From Anastatus disparis (Eukaryota; Arthropoda; Insecta; Hymenoptera; Eupelmidae), in assembly GCA_017163975.1 (NCBI GenBank), contig JAFFSR010000008.1, forward strand, positions 1,807,501-1,871,500: 64,000 bases of DNA, written 5' to 3'. Made by a program: the position numbers and the translations under genes. The notes below the pieces were generated by a model. That model ran no database searches and had not been told where the DNA came from. It saw nothing but the letters and a program-made list of their open reading frames with translations. Shown here piece by piece: positions 1 to 11,508 of this stretch. Each line of letters begins with the position of its first letter. Positions within the stretch are counted from its first letter, which is position 1.

Positions 1-678
1 TATGCTGTCTGGTGCGGGCTTGAATATGTCAGTGTGTAAGTGTGTGTGCTGTTCAGTTGATTAGTAAAGGATTAATTATGTTATGGGTAATGCCCGTTAT
101 TACTGAAAACCAAGTGCCTCAGTACGCGGGGCTTTACCCTTTAGGATGGGATAAGGTAAGGTGTGTGTTGCTTGCCGCAACTCTTTATTTAATTAAGTTA
201 AGCAATCGTACAATTTGAATCTAATAAGCGCACGAACATAGAAGAATCATGTAAGTGATTCTTTTGTGCTTGGCGTCGGAAGTAAAAGCTAGTTAAGTTG
301 AGCTGAGGCGAGGCAGAAGAGAGTCTTTCTCTCTGCTAGCCTTCTTTTATAGGCGCTGGACTCCAGTCCCCTCTTCTCTAGTATCTTGGCACCGCCGGCG
401 TTTGCGTGCGTGGTCCTGCTTTTCTTTCGCGCGCTGAGCCAACATGAGGCTAAAGCGCGCTTTCGATGTGTGATGCATGTACGCGAGTCACTTTGAATGT
501 GTGTGCGCTTCAGGAGCGTACATACTTCGGGCGCTTATGCTTTTCACATTTTTATTTTATTTAAATTATATTAATTTATATTCATTTTTATTCTTAGATC
601 TAATCTTTATCGCGTGTAATTATGTTACGTTTATTTAATTTAGTAGTTAATAGTCTATAATGCAACTGTGCGCTAACA
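1..678 (-). repeat. 3' LTR of element A, truncated by window start
   Basis: It matches 8718-9396 over its full length and lacks only the outer 114 bp, which lie outside the window. On the minus strand it contains a TATAAAAG box near 345-355 and an AATAAA signal near 182-192. Its inner end reads TGTTAGCG where the other copies have TGTGAGCG. Confidence 0.92.
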
Positions 679-688
679 TTGCCCCCCT
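679..688 (-). promoter_or_regulatory. Polypurine tract of element A
   Basis: Directly next to the inner edge of the 3' LTR the minus strand reads AGGGGGGCAA. This is the position and composition expected for the plus-strand primer of a Ty3/Gypsy element. Confidence 0.75.
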
Positions 689-1000
689 AAATAATTTAAT
701 TTTTTCTGAATTTAGATGTTAAAGTAAGAAAGAAATCCTAAAGAAAAAATTACATCTATTTATTAGAACAGAGCGAGAGGCATTCATGTTAGTAATAGGT
801 TACTGGAGAGCAAAAATAAAAATAATAAGTAATTGTTTATTCAATATTTATTTTCAATGAATTGGATTAGAATAAACAAAATAAAATGAGAAAAAAAAAT
901 TATTAATCTTCATCCTTCTTTTGGCGCTTCCTTCCCTTTTTAATAAGTTTTCTCATTTCTGTTAATTTTATTTAATGTTACTAAGTTAGTGGTTTTAATT

Positions 1001-1552
1001 TTATAATTCTTTTTTACCTTTTCTTTTCCTTCTACCCATGTACTGCTCAAACTCCTCGCCCTCTTCGGAGTCCATATCATCGCGGCAGGTGGCTATGCCG
1101 ATATTTTTTTTTTCCTCCTCCTCTTTCAGCTCCTCGAGCCGCCAACCTCTATAAAATATTTTAATGGGTATACCAGTTCGCTTGCCCACGAACGTATACA
1201 TTTATTTTTCTTCCTCGTCTGGGAGATTTGTTACCTTTTTTGCCTTTGATTTCTTTTTGCGCGGCGCCCAGTTTTCCGCCTTTAGAGGAGTGGTAGTCCT
1301 GTTGATCATGGGCCTTTGGGTGTAATAATACCACCCCTCGATTTCTTCTTCAAAGGCTCCAGGGATCCATTTGCTCCCAGACGGAGCCAAGACATTCCCA
1401 TATTCTAGTGATCCATGGTCATTGTCTTTCCACTCGCAGCTTATCACCTCGTCCTTCAACATGTCTTCATCTACGCTAGTGGTGACGTGGCGCATGTTGA
1501 AGTGCTTTATGGTTTGCGTCTCACTGTGTAGTTGACGTGTTGCCATTTTCAC
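1001..1552 (-). CDS. Accessory 3' ORF of element A, split by a TAA-ATG junction
   Basis: A 116-codon frame starting at 1552 ends in TAA at 1202-1204, and a 66-codon frame starts with ATG immediately after it at 1201 in the same reading frame. Together they make an open stretch of about 183 codons with one stop. The product is acidic in the middle, has a lysine-rich stretch near residue 100 and ends in a basic tail. There is no signal peptide or membrane segment, so it is not an obvious envelope. It lies where an env or accessory gene sits in Osvaldo-type elements, about 0.9 kb past integrase. I do not recognise a domain. Confidence 0.5.
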
Positions 1553-2460
1553 TATTTTGAGCTTTGATTGTGCCCCTTTGCTGGCTTGACGAAGACTGTC
1601 GTTGCTCGTTCCATTGGGTTTTGAACATGCGTACTTTGTGGGTTCGGGTTTAAGGAATGTTGTTTACTTTTGTGTGTATTATATCTTTACTTTTCTTGAA
1701 TTTTTAAATCTAATATTTTACTATATAAATTACTTTTAAATTTGAATTTACTTATTTTCTTTTATTTATTTCGATCTCCAGTTTTTTCCCATTTGTTACT
1801 TTAAATTAATTATTTTTTATTTCTTTCTTACTTTAACAACTTTATTTGTGATTTACTTATACTACTATGCTACTCATTTAAAAATTTAACTTCTAACGTT
1901 AATTAATATTATGTTAAATCAATCATGATTTCTCTATTGTATTAAACTGTCTTTTTTTTTTTTTTTTTTATTTATTTTATTTAATATATTTAACAAAAAA
2001 AAAAAATTTCTAGTGATTGATTTAACATTTACAATTTTATATTTTAGCCATTGATTGTCACTGTGCTAGTTGAGCACCGCTGCCTAATACTATTTAAATT
2101 TTGAAATATTATTTTTAATTTGTGTGATATTCTTATTTCTATCGTTTTGTTTATATTCTAGTACTTAAGCACTTTTGTGGATTTAACTATCTTATGTATC
2201 CTACTTATTGACTATATTAAATTTAATGATTCTCACTTTATATTACGGTAACTTATGCTACTACAATAATTTTTTGAATTACAGGATTTGTGTCTAATAC
2301 TTAAATTCTAAATGTTTTTATACCAAATTAAATATTCTGAATCTCAAAAAAAAATTTCCATACTTTTTTAATAATTAATTTCAATTATTCCTATTTATTA
2401 TATTTTTAATAAATACTTAATTTGGTATTCTTTATTTTACATAGAAGTTTCTTTTTCTCT
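1553..2460. other. Non-coding spacer between integrase and 3' ORF
   Basis: AT-rich sequence with long T and A runs (near 1950-2005). No supported ORF on either strand; it could hold a splice acceptor for the downstream ORF, but I cannot show one. Confidence 0.6.
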
Positions 2461-4128
2461 TTAAGTTTTTGTGGAATTTTCCATATAGACTGGTTTTAAA
2501 TTATTTATGTGAAAGTTTCCTTTCAATTTCTCGTTTTCGTCTATTATTTCATACGTATCATTATTTATTACATCTTTGACCGTATAAGGTCCATCGTATA
2601 CATCAAAGAATTTTGCTATTTTATTGTCGTTAGCATCAAATAGTTTCTGTGCTTTTATTAATACTTTATCTCTGATTTTGAGTTTAAAATGTTGCTTTTT
2701 TTCGTTCTTTTTGTTTGCTCGTCTTTTTAAGAATTTGTGTGCTTTGTCTCTTGCTAGAAATATTTTTTGTGTATGTGTTTTTGTGTCTGGTGTTTTTTGT
2801 ATTTTTATGTATGGTTCCCATGCTCTTTCAGGTTTTTTTCCTGTATGAATTTCCACAGGTGTAAACCCTGTGGTTTCATGATAAGTTTCATTAATTATTT
2901 TTTGAATTATCGGTACGTATGTTGCCCATGATGTGTGTTTATCGTTTGTGAATGTTCTAAAAAATCTACCTAATTCGCAGTGAACCCTTTCTATTATATT
3001 CGACTGTGGGTGTCTTATTGATGAGAATACGGTTTTTATGTTTTCATTATTTAGTTTTTCTGTCCATTTGGGTGAGGTAAATTGGGTACCGTGATCTGTT
3101 ATTATCGATTTTGGTTTTCCGTAGTTTAATATGTAGTTATTGAATATTTTCTTTATTACTGTGATTGTGTTAGCTTTTTTAATTGGGTATAATACTACAT
3201 ATTTTGAGAAAACATCGATTGTTGTTAAGATATATTTTACGCCCGCTGTTGATGTTGGTAGTGGACCAAAGAAGTCTATCGATAATAGTTCATGTGGTTC
3301 ATTTGTTATAATTGGTTGATATTTTTCGTTGAATTTTACTGTTAGATATTTACTTTTTTGGCAAGTTATGCATGTTTTTAATGTTTTGTATGTTTCTTTT
3401 CTTAATTTAGGCGGGTGAAATTGCTCTGTTATTAGTTTATATGTTTTTTTAGGACCTATGTGTCCGTATGTTTCGTGTATTGTTATTATTAATTCTTTTA
3501 ATATTTGACTTGGTATCATTATTTTTAGTCCTTTTATTGTAACTTTTGTTACTATGTCATTTTCTACTTTATATTTTGTTTTAATTTTTTCGTTATTCTG
3601 TTTTAATTGTTCTATAATCTTTGAGATTTTTTCGTCTTTTTGTTGTAATTCATTAATATTTTTTAGCTTTTTTACTGTGGCTGGTTTTAATTTGTATTTA
3701 TTTATTGCTGTTATTATTATTTCGTTTTCATTTTTTGGTTCGAAATTATTTACATGTGTCTGTCGACTTAGGTAGTCTGCTACTGCGTTTTCTTTACCCG
3801 GTAAATATTCTAGTTTTAAATTGTAGTCTTGTATTGCCAAATTCCATCTTGTTAATCTCGCATTTTTAAATTTACAGTTTTTTAAGAAGCTTATTGCTTC
3901 ATGATCTGTTCGTATTATTATTTCCTTTGCCCCCCTTACGTACGTATTTAGCTTTTCTAATGCCCATATTATTGCCAACAGTTCTTTTTCTGTTGTGAAA
4001 TAATTGCATTCACTATTTTTTAGTGTTCTACTAATGAAACATATAATGTTTTCATCTGATTCTTCTGATTTTTGCAATAGCACTGCCGCTATAGCGAAAT
4101 CGCTTGCGTCAGTTGTTAGTATAAACGG
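2461..4128 (-). pseudogene. pol: Element A pol, part 2: RNase H and integrase
   Basis: This 540-codon frame continues the RT frame after a one-base shift near 4110-4130; the residues TTDASDF that begin RNase H lie just upstream of the track's first ATG. RNase H motifs TEKELLAIIWALE and RTDHEAI are visible near residues 30-65. Integrase follows with a zinc-binding HHCC motif (HETYGHIG to CITCQKS, about residues 205-245) and the catalytic triad: D in LLSIDFFG, D in SIITDHGTQF and E in SNIIERVH. The C-terminal part has the chromobinding-like KLKIRDKVLI stretch. Length and order are normal for Ty3/Gypsy. It would be complete apart from the frameshift that separates it from RT. Confidence 0.88.
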
Positions 4129-5669
4129 TTTTTAATATTTATATATTTTAGTATTACATTTTGGTCGAATAATTCTTTTATGTTATTAAATGCTATTGAA
4201 TGTTCGTTCGTCCATTCATATTTTGCATTTTTTCTTAGCAAATTTATTAACGGGATTGTCTTTTCTGCATAATTTTTTGCGAATTTCGTGTAAAAGTTGA
4301 CGAATCCGAGAAATGCTTGCAATTCTTTTACGTTTTTTGGTTGTCTAAAATTTTTTATGCTACGAATTTTTTCTGGGTCAGGCATAATGCCATCTGATGT
4401 TAAGTAATGCCCTAAAAATTCGATTTTTTCTTTGAAAAATTTAGATTTTTTAAAATTAAATGTCAAATTTGCCTCTTGCGCTTTTATGAATAGTCTTTCT
4501 AAATGTTCTAAATGTTGATCAAATGTGTTCGACCTAATATGTAGATCATCTACAAATGTTATTAAGAAATCTTTTAAGTCGTCTGTTATTTTAGTAAGAC
4601 CTCGTAATAATGCTGCGCTAGACGTTTTAATTCCAAAGGCTGCTACATTGAATTCGTATATCTTCTTGTCTAGTTTAAAAGCCGTGTATTTTTTGCTTTC
4701 TTCGGTTAATTCAATTTGCCAGTAACTACTGGTCAAATCTAAACTCGACATATATTTTTGTTTGTCGCATTTGAGGAATATTTCCTCTACGCCTGGTGGC
4801 GCTTCATAATCATCTGCTAATTTTTCATTTAGCTTTCGAGCATCCAAGCATAGTCTTACTGATCCGTCTTTTTTCTTTACTACCACGATTGGGTTAATAT
4901 AATAGCTTTTTGACCTTCTTATTACTCCTAAGTTTAGCATATTTTCAATTTCTGCTTCTACTTTACTTCGGTAATTAATGGGTATTGGATACGATCTCGT
5001 AAAGAAAGGTTTATCATCGATTATTTCTAGTTTATATTTGTAGTTTTTTAATAATCCTGGCCTTTTTTTAAATACATTTTTATATTTTATAATTAATCTT
5101 TTAAATTTTTCTTTTTCTTTTTCATTTAGTTTTACAGTTTCATTTATTTTTTCATTTATTTCATTCTCTGATAATTCAGATGTTATGTAATTATCATTAT
5201 TTAATAATGTTTTAATTTTATTTTCTTCGTTTAATTCTTCGATCTCTATACGTAGGGTCGAGTATTCATTTTTGTTTATATTTTTTATTTTGAATGATAT
5301 TATATCATCTTTATCGTTTACTTGAAACTGTATTTCTTCTATCATTGTATTTATTAGCATTTTAAGGCTTTTTTGAGTATCGTATCCAATTATGCATTCT
5401 TTTATTAGTTTTGGTACTATTATGAATATTATTTTTATTTCTGAATTATTTATTTTTATTTTTGCCATTATTTGTTTTTTAATACGCGTCGATTTTGTGC
5501 CTGTGGCATTTTTTATTACTTTACCAATTATTGGCATTGTTGGACAATTTTTAAAAGTTTTATAATTACTTAGGTAAAATTCTTCTGATATACAGGTTAC
5601 TTCGCTTCCTGTGTCTATCAAAGCTTTTGTTTCTACATTTTCAATTTTTAATTTTATTTTAGGGCATTA
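4116..5669 (-). pseudogene. pol: Element A pol, part 1: protease and reverse transcriptase
   Basis: The protease active site IDTGSE is at the start of this frame (about 5610-5620) and the flap/terminal IIGYD follows about 80 residues later. RT begins near residue 190 with the LGVIRRS fingers motif, then CLDARKLNEK, SSLDLTSSYWQIEL (first catalytic Asp), AAFGIKTS and ITFVDDLHI, the FVDD form of the YxDD box. The thumb/connection region (LGHYLTSDG, FLGFVNFYTKFAKNYAEKTIPL) ends at a premature stop caused by a one-base shift relative to the RNase H frame. The frame is continuous with the upstream 128-codon ORF except for a TAA at 5667-5669. Confidence 0.9.
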
Positions 5670-6053
5670 AGTTACTTGAGACTCTTCTCCTGATGGTTCT
5701 ATATCGTATAACAAATCTTTACGTTCATTTGTCAACGATGCTATGCTTATTTTAGTATATGTTTCTTTTATGTCTTTTAATTCGTATTCGTTAAAATTTA
5801 ATATAGATTGGTAATTTTTCAGCCAATCTGTGAAATCTTCGTTTGTTTGATTGTTTATGTATAACTTTTTAGCTGTATTCAATCTATCTACTAAGTTTGA
5901 TTTATTTAAATTTAATTCATTTTTTCCTGTTTTATTAATTTTGTTTGTATTTTCAGTTGCGTACTTTATTATTTCTTTGTTATCAATTATTCTGTTATTT
6001 TTTTCCGATTTAGGGTACGCAACTGTTATCTGTTTTCCGACCTGGATGTGCAT
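5667..6053 (-). CDS. N-terminal region of element A pro-pol
   Basis: This 128-codon frame overlaps the end of gag (stop at 6026) by 28 bases in a different frame and is in the same frame as the protease, from which one TAA at 5667-5669 separates it. It therefore looks like the start of pro-pol, reached by ribosomal frameshifting in the overlap, with the TAA a later mutation. The product is N/K-rich and has no recognisable domain. A separate small protein is possible but less likely. Confidence 0.6.
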   Translation of the reverse strand: MHIQVGKQITVAYPKSEKNNRIIDNKEIIKYATENTNKINKTGKNELNLNKSNLVDRLNTAKKLYINNQTNEDFTDWLKNYQSILNFNEYELKDIKETYTKISIASLTNERKDLLYDIEPSGEESQVT

Positions 6054-7429
6054 TGTTCCCTATTTTGTGTTATGTTCTTGTTTTGTGTTGTATCGGTGTT
6101 ATCTGTGGTTTTTATTGTTGGTGTTTTCTGTCCTTGTGTTGTGTCGTTTTGTGTTCCGTTGTATTGTAATCTATGATTTTGTGTTCTATAGTTTTGTGTT
6201 CTATAGTTTTGTACTTTGTAGTTTTGTGCCCCCCCTTGTGTGTTTGAATCTCCTTGTTTTTTGTTTTCCGTGTTTGTTATCTGTATATGATTTATGTTAC
6301 GTGTTTGCCATGGTTGTTGTGTGTTAGTATTGTTTGTGTTTGTTTCTTTTTGTCTTGTGTATGTGTTGTGTGTATCTTGTGTTTGTTGTGTAGTTGTTTG
6401 TTTGTGTCGATTTCCTATTTGGTCATCATAGTCAAAATCTTCTAGGATTCTGAATGATGATGATTTGGTTTTTTCGGGCTGACCATTTACTGCGCATCTA
6501 ACATTTCTATCGAAGTGAAGACCTATTTTTGTTATCAATTCACTTTCCGTGATTGACAACTCTAGTTCTTTTGCAAGACCTAGCATGTATGTGGCATAGT
6601 CCATGAGCGACATTTTACCGTTTTCTTGGTAAGAACCATATTCAATTTTTCTTTGAGCTTTTCTTTGGATATTTGAATTCCAATATCTTTCCTTGAATAT
6701 TTTTTCAAATTCTTCAAAGTTATTAATCTATGAGTTGTTTATGTAATACCACGATTGCGCATTGCCTTGTAACGCTTGTATTAATATACAGTGTAATTCG
6801 CTAACCGATGGTTTAGTAAACGTTTTATATGTGTTTAACTCATTTAAAAATTTAATTGGTCTTTCATTTACATACCCGCTAAATTTTGGAATCGGTATTT
6901 TAATTTTGTGCTGTGTGTTTGTATTTGTGTTTTGAGTATTATCATTTATATTTTTTATTTGTTCTTTTATATTATTTATTTCTGTTTCGTTTTCATTATT
7001 TATGCTATCAATGTCTTTATTTATACGCGTGTTTTGCGCTTCTATATCTAGTAATTTTTCGTTTGATTCTGCGATTGTCGCATTTAATTTAGTATTGTCG
7101 ATTTTTAAATTAATGTTTTCAGTTTCAACCGCTTTTATTTGTCTTTGCAACGTTGTGAATTTTGTTTCATATTCATCTTTTAATTTAGCTATTGAGTCTG
7201 ATAATGCATCAATTTGTTCTTGTGTATTATCATTTATTGTTAATAATTGTTGTGATGTCTGGTGGTCTTCCAGCGCATCCAACCTTTTTTCCGCGGCTTC
7301 ATGTTGTTCGTTTAATTCCTTTAGTTCGGTTGTTACCGCGTTTTGCCAATCTCTGTTAGCGTTTTGATTATCCTCGACTGCATCGTCTTGGATTTCTCGC
7401 ATAATTTGAAATGATCTTCTACCCGCCAT
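6026..7429 (-). pseudogene. gag: Element A gag
   Basis: The ATG at 7429 opens a frame of 233 codons, stopped by an in-frame TAG at 6728-6730, then open to 6026. The first 140 residues or so are a long heptad-rich coiled coil (KELNEQHEAAEKRLDALEDH and following). A capsid-like region follows (IPKFSGYVNERPIKFLNEL, then ALQGNAQSWYY and EEFEKIFKERYW after the stop), which is the usual Gypsy gag layout. The C-terminal third is a Q/N/T-rich low-complexity tract with short repeats of the type QNYRT and basic residues. No CCHC zinc knuckle is present, so nucleic-acid binding may rest on this tract (inference). Confidence 0.8.
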
Positions 7430-7994
7430 TTTAATAAATTTTAATTTTATATTAAAAAAGAATAATTATTCTATGTTTAATAAATTTATTTTTAATTTAA
7501 TTGATTTGAAGACTATACAGAGTTACTACTGTATATAATTTATACAGAGTATATACTGTATGCCTATGCTTTTATTTTTGGGTTTTAAAATTTTAAATAT
7601 TATATTATTTGACTTGACGACTTTATACTTCAGAGTTTCGAGTATTCTTGTTTACTCGTTCATCCTCTGGTATGTCTTGTCAATCGTAACCTTTGTTTTG
7701 ATTTGTATTATGTGGAATTTATTGCTGTTAATTTTAATTTTATACTTTCTCTTTTAGAATTTATCTTTGTTAATTTTATCATAATTGTGACTTTAAAATA
7801 TGATTTTATTTTATTTAATGACGGGTATTTTAGCTTTAATTTACTGATTTTTTCTGTTAATTTTACAATGCGTTATGTGATTCAAGTTTATTGTTGTTTA
7901 TATTTGATAATTTTAATGTATTTAATTTCAAATTGTTTTATAGTTTTATTGTTACTAATGACTTTTTGGTTATTATTTGTTAAGTTTTTATGTT
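7430..7994. other. Leader segment between upstream ORF and gag of element A
   Basis: AT-rich untranslated sequence. Near 7510-7560 there is a short imperfect repeat of ACTATACAGAGT-like units. Plus-strand frames here are hydrophobic and T-rich, as expected by chance from U-rich sequence. Confidence 0.55.
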
Positions 7995-8402
7995 TTATAA
8001 TGAATTATTGTTGTTGTTGTTACTATTTTCTTTTATTGTTCTGTTTATTTCGTTTTTAACTGTTTTTTCATTTTTGCTTGTTAATATGTTAATGAGTTGT
8101 GTATTAATTTTTATTTGTTTCAAAGCTTTGGGTAATTGTTTATTTAAATGCTCGAAAATTCTACCTAAATTTTCATTGTTGATTTTATTATCATTTGATA
8201 GATAGTCTAATTCTTTGTGTATGTTCTGTATTTCGATTTCTAATTTTCTTATTTCGAGTTTCAAACTATGTGTTTGGTGTATTTGTTTTAAAAATGTTGT
8301 TACTCTATTATGTAATATTTGCTGTTTTTGTGTGTTAATCTTTTCATTTTTATTTTTGACAGAATTTTCGATAAATTCTGCTGTCGTGACTTTATTGTTC
8401 AT
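7995..8402 (-). CDS. Small upstream coiled-coil ORF of element A
   Basis: A 135-codon ATG frame lies between the primer site and gag, an unusual place for a protein gene in Ty3/Gypsy. The product is K/N/E-rich, has heptad-like helices (LKLEIRKLEIEIQNIHKELD at about residues 47-66) and ends in an Asn run. No known domain, signal peptide or membrane segment. It is uninterrupted although gag and pol each have lesions. It could be a real accessory protein, or a chance frame in AT-rich leader; codon bias towards A/T does not separate the two. Confidence 0.45.
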   Translation of the reverse strand: MNNKVTTAEFIENSVKNKNEKINTQKQQILHNRVTTFLKQIHQTHSLKLEIRKLEIEIQNIHKELDYLSNDNKINNENLGRIFEHLNKQLPKALKQIKINTQLINILTSKNEKTVKNEINRTIKENSNNNNNNSL

Positions 8403-8589
8403 TTAGCTAAATTCTTTGAATTACAATAAGTTTACTTTAATCTATTTTGTAATTTTTTCTTAATTGCGTTATATTTTCTTTTAAAATATATTTATTATTG
8501 ACAAATAAGAAAATAGATGTACATAAAAAAAAGTATGAATTTTGTGTAATAAGCTTTACAATTTTATATGCGAATAACGCTAAATTTTT

Positions 8590-8602
8590 TGTTCGGGCGC
8601 CA
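8590..8602 (-). promoter_or_regulatory. Primer-binding site of element A (Lys-tRNA type)
   Basis: One base inside the 5' LTR the minus strand reads TGGCGCCCGAACA, complementary to the 3' end of the tRNA-Lys class used by lentiviruses and, among insect elements, by Osvaldo. Confidence 0.85.
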
Positions 8603-8603
8603 G

Positions 8604-9396
8604 TGTGACGTTCTACTAGTTTATTGCTAGTATGACGTACTCTGATAGACTCTATTTAGTCTATCCTTCGCTTTATCTCAAGCTTGTATCTGTAGAGCCG
8701 TTAACCAGACAAGTCGTTATGCCGTCTGGTGCGGGCTCGAATATGTCAGTGTGTAAGTGTGTGTGCTGTTCAGTTGATTAGTAAAGGATTAATTATGTTA
8801 TGGGTAATGCCCGTTATTACTGAAGACCAAGTGCCTCAGTACGCGGGGCTTTACCCTTTAGGATGAGATAAGGTAAGGTGTGTGTTGCTCGCCGCAACTC
8901 TTTATTTAATTAAACTAAGCAATCGTACAATTTGAATCTAATAAGCGCACGAGCATAGAAGAATCATGTAAGTGATTCTTTTGTGCTTGGCGTCAGAAGT
9001 AAAAGCTAGTTAAGTTGAGCTGAGGCGAGGCAGAACAGAGTCTTTCTCTCTGCTAACTCGCTGTTATAGGCGCTGGACTCCAGTCCCCTCTTTTCTAGTA
9101 TCTTGGCACCGCCGGCGTTCGCGTGCGTGGTCCTGCTTTTCTTTCGCGCGCTGAGCCAACATGAGGATAAAGCGCGCTTTCGATGTGTGATGCATGTACG
9201 CGAGCGACTTTGAATGTGTGTGCGCTTCAGGAGCATACATACTTTGGGCGCTTATGCTTTTCACTCTTTTATTTTATTTAAATTATATTGAATCATATTC
9301 ATTTTTATTCTTAGATCTAATTATTTATCGCGTGTAATTATGTTACGTTTATTTAATTTAGTAGTTAATAGTCTATAATGCAACTGTGCGCTCACA
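8604..9396 (-). repeat. 5' LTR of element A (793 bp)
   Basis: The LTR has ends TGTGA/TCACA and matches 1-678 and the solo LTR at 58495-59287. On the minus strand the TATA box at about 9063-9070 is altered to TATAACAG, where the other two copies keep TATAAAAG. An AATAAA signal lies near 8905. An overlapping 66-codon frame (9064-9264) recurs in the solo LTR but is probably incidental. Confidence 0.93.
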
Positions 9397-10954
9397 ATGT
9401 CTATGTGTAAGTTGTATATGTATGTGTGTATGTGTATGTGTGTCTGTGTATGTCTCTGTGTGCATGAATGATCGTGCGTCCGTGTGTGTGTGCATGTGTA
9501 TGTGTCTAGGTTTATGTGTATGTGTGTTTGTCTATGTGTCTTCTGTATGTGTGAATGTGTATGTGTGCATGTTAATGTGCCTGTATATATATATGTGTAT
9601 GTGTATATGTGCACGTGTATATGTGTATGCGTGTAGGTGTATATGTGTATGTGAGAATGAGTCTGTGTGTAAGTGTATGGGTGTATCCGTTTGTGTGTAT
9701 GTGTATGTATGTATGTATATGTGTTTATGTGTATGTGTGTATGTGTATGCGTGCATTTGCATGCGTGTATGTGTATGTGTGTATGTGTGTATCAGTGTAT
9801 GTGTGTATGTCTATGTGTGCATGTGTATGTGTGTATGTGTATCTGTTTATACGTATGTGCACATGTGTCTATGTGCATGCGTGTATGTGCATGCGTGTAT
9901 GTGTATGTGATTATGTATATGTGTGGAAGTGTATGTGTATATGTTCATGTGTGTATGTGTATGTGTGTATGTGTATGTAAGTATGCGTATCTGTGTGTTT
10001 GTGTATGTAAACATGTGTATGTGTGTATGTGTACATGTGTATGTGTAAATGTCTATGTGTGTATGTGTATGTGTCAATGTGTTTGTGTGTATGTGCATGT
10101 GTATGTGTAAATGTCTATGTGTGTATGTGTATGTGACTATGTGTTTGTGTGAATGTGTATGCGTGTATGTGTATGTAAGTATGTTTATGTGTGCATGTGT
10201 ATGCGTGTATGTGTATGTGTGCATGTGTGTGTGTTTATTTATTTGTGTGTATGTGTAGATGTTTATGTGTTTATTTGTATGTGTATGTGTGTATGTGTAA
10301 TTGTTATCTGTGTATGTGCGTGTGTGTTTGTTTATGTGTGTATCTGCATGCGTGTGTGTGTATGGGCGTGTATGTGTATATCTGAATGTGTGCATCGGTA
10401 TGTGTGTATATGTTAGTGTGTATGTGTGTATTTGTTCATGTGTATGTGTATGTTCATATGTGTATGTGTATGTGTGTATGTATATGTGTTTATTTCTATT
10501 TGTGTACGTGTTTATGTGTGGGCGTGTATGTGCATGCGTGTGTGTGTGTATGTTTATATCTGAATGTGTGCATCGGTATGTGTGTATGTGTTTGTGTGTA
10601 TGTGTGTATTTGTTCATGTGTATGTGTATGTGCATATGTGTATGTGTATGTGTGTATGTATATGTGTTGATTTCTATGTGTGTACGTGTTTATGTGTGGG
10701 CGTGTATGTGCATGCGTGTATGTGTATGTGTGTATCCGTGTGTCCGTATGTGTATGTGTGTATGTGTATGATTTTCATGTGTATGACGGTATGTGTAGGT
10801 TAGTATGTGTTTATGTGTATGTGTATGTGTCTATGTATATGCGTGTATGTGTATGTGTATTTGTGTATGTGTATTTGTGTATGTGTATTTGTGTATGTGT
10901 ATTTGTGTATGTTAGTATGTGTCTGTGTGTATATGTTTATGTGTATGTGTATAT
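9397..10954. repeat. GTGTAT-type satellite/minisatellite array, left part
   Basis: Degenerate tandem repeat of TGTATG/GTGTAT hexamers with scattered variants such as GTGCATGCGTGT. A higher-order duplication of about 180 bp is visible (around 10375-10540 and 10555-10720). The long Cys/Val/Met and His/Thr frames on the two strands are artefacts of the repeat. Confidence 0.95.
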
Positions 10955-10956
10955 TA

Positions 10957-11393
10957 GGGTGTCCCTTATTTACCAATGTTTTTTTTTTCGTTGTGCCGCC
11001 CCCTAGATCTTTAATTTATGCTAAAAAATGAAGATTCTACTCAGAAAAAGTGAGAAAAAGACGTTTTAAACCGTGCCTATTTCGCAAAACGAGATTTAAT
11101 CCACGTATACGCATTATACTTAATCTAACGTATTTCATTCCTCTACTATGTTAAAAAAGAGCTTTAAACAGTTCAACTTTTAGATTTTTTTTATGTAAAA
11201 TTTAGCATAAGAACGAAGTTTTACTTATTTTAGATCAAAACGTACATATAGTAAGGTAAGAGACACTTTTGCATTAATTAAGGTCAGTTTTTTAAATTAT
11301 TTTTTGCTTTTTTGATTAATAATGAAAGTTATTTATGATTTGCCTGATTATTTTGAGTAATAATTTTCAAAAAATAGACATGAAAATTCACAA
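10957..11393 (+). repeat. Left terminal inverted repeat of the 3.1-kb element
   Basis: Pairs with 13654-14088 in reverse orientation from the extreme end to the shared ATAGACATGAAAATTCACAA-like segment. Confidence 0.85.
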
Positions 11394-11508
11394 CAATTAT
11401 AAATTAACATATTTTGTACATTATGAAATTTCTAAGATTGTTTTCAAAAACAATTTTTGTTTACAATAGTTGGTTTAAGCGTATGATAATATTTTTTTTA
11501 TAATATTA

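Larger units (their letters stand above)
1..9396 (-). mobile_element. LTR retrotransposon A (Ty3/Gypsy, Osvaldo-like)
   Basis: Two matching LTRs (left one missing about its first 114 bp at the window edge) bracket about 7.9 kb of internal sequence read on the minus strand. Seen in order on that strand: 5' LTR 8604-9396, a primer site matching the lysine-tRNA type used by HIV and Osvaldo, a small extra ORF, gag, protease, RT, RNase H, integrase, a second extra ORF, a purine tract, and the 3' LTR. The domain order PR-RT-RH-IN identifies Ty3/Gypsy. The primer type and RT motif FVDD suggest the Osvaldo/Ulysses lineage (inference). The LTRs differ at roughly 4 percent of sites by eye. Several stops and one frameshift make it non-functional as it stands. 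Confidence 0.9.

Noticed and set aside
5851..8406. Hydrophobic plus-strand ORFs opposite gag and the leader of element A
   Set aside because: They are antisense to A-rich coding sequence, so they are F/L/V-rich by composition; real motifs are on the minus strand.
9064..9264. 66-codon frame shared by two family A LTRs
   Set aside because: It lies across promoter and U3 sequence, overlaps another open frame, and its conservation follows from LTR identity; no separate evidence for a protein.
9397..10954. Telomeric repeat or CRISPR-like array
   Set aside because: The unit is a degenerate GTGTAT hexamer, not TTAGG; there are no unique spacers.
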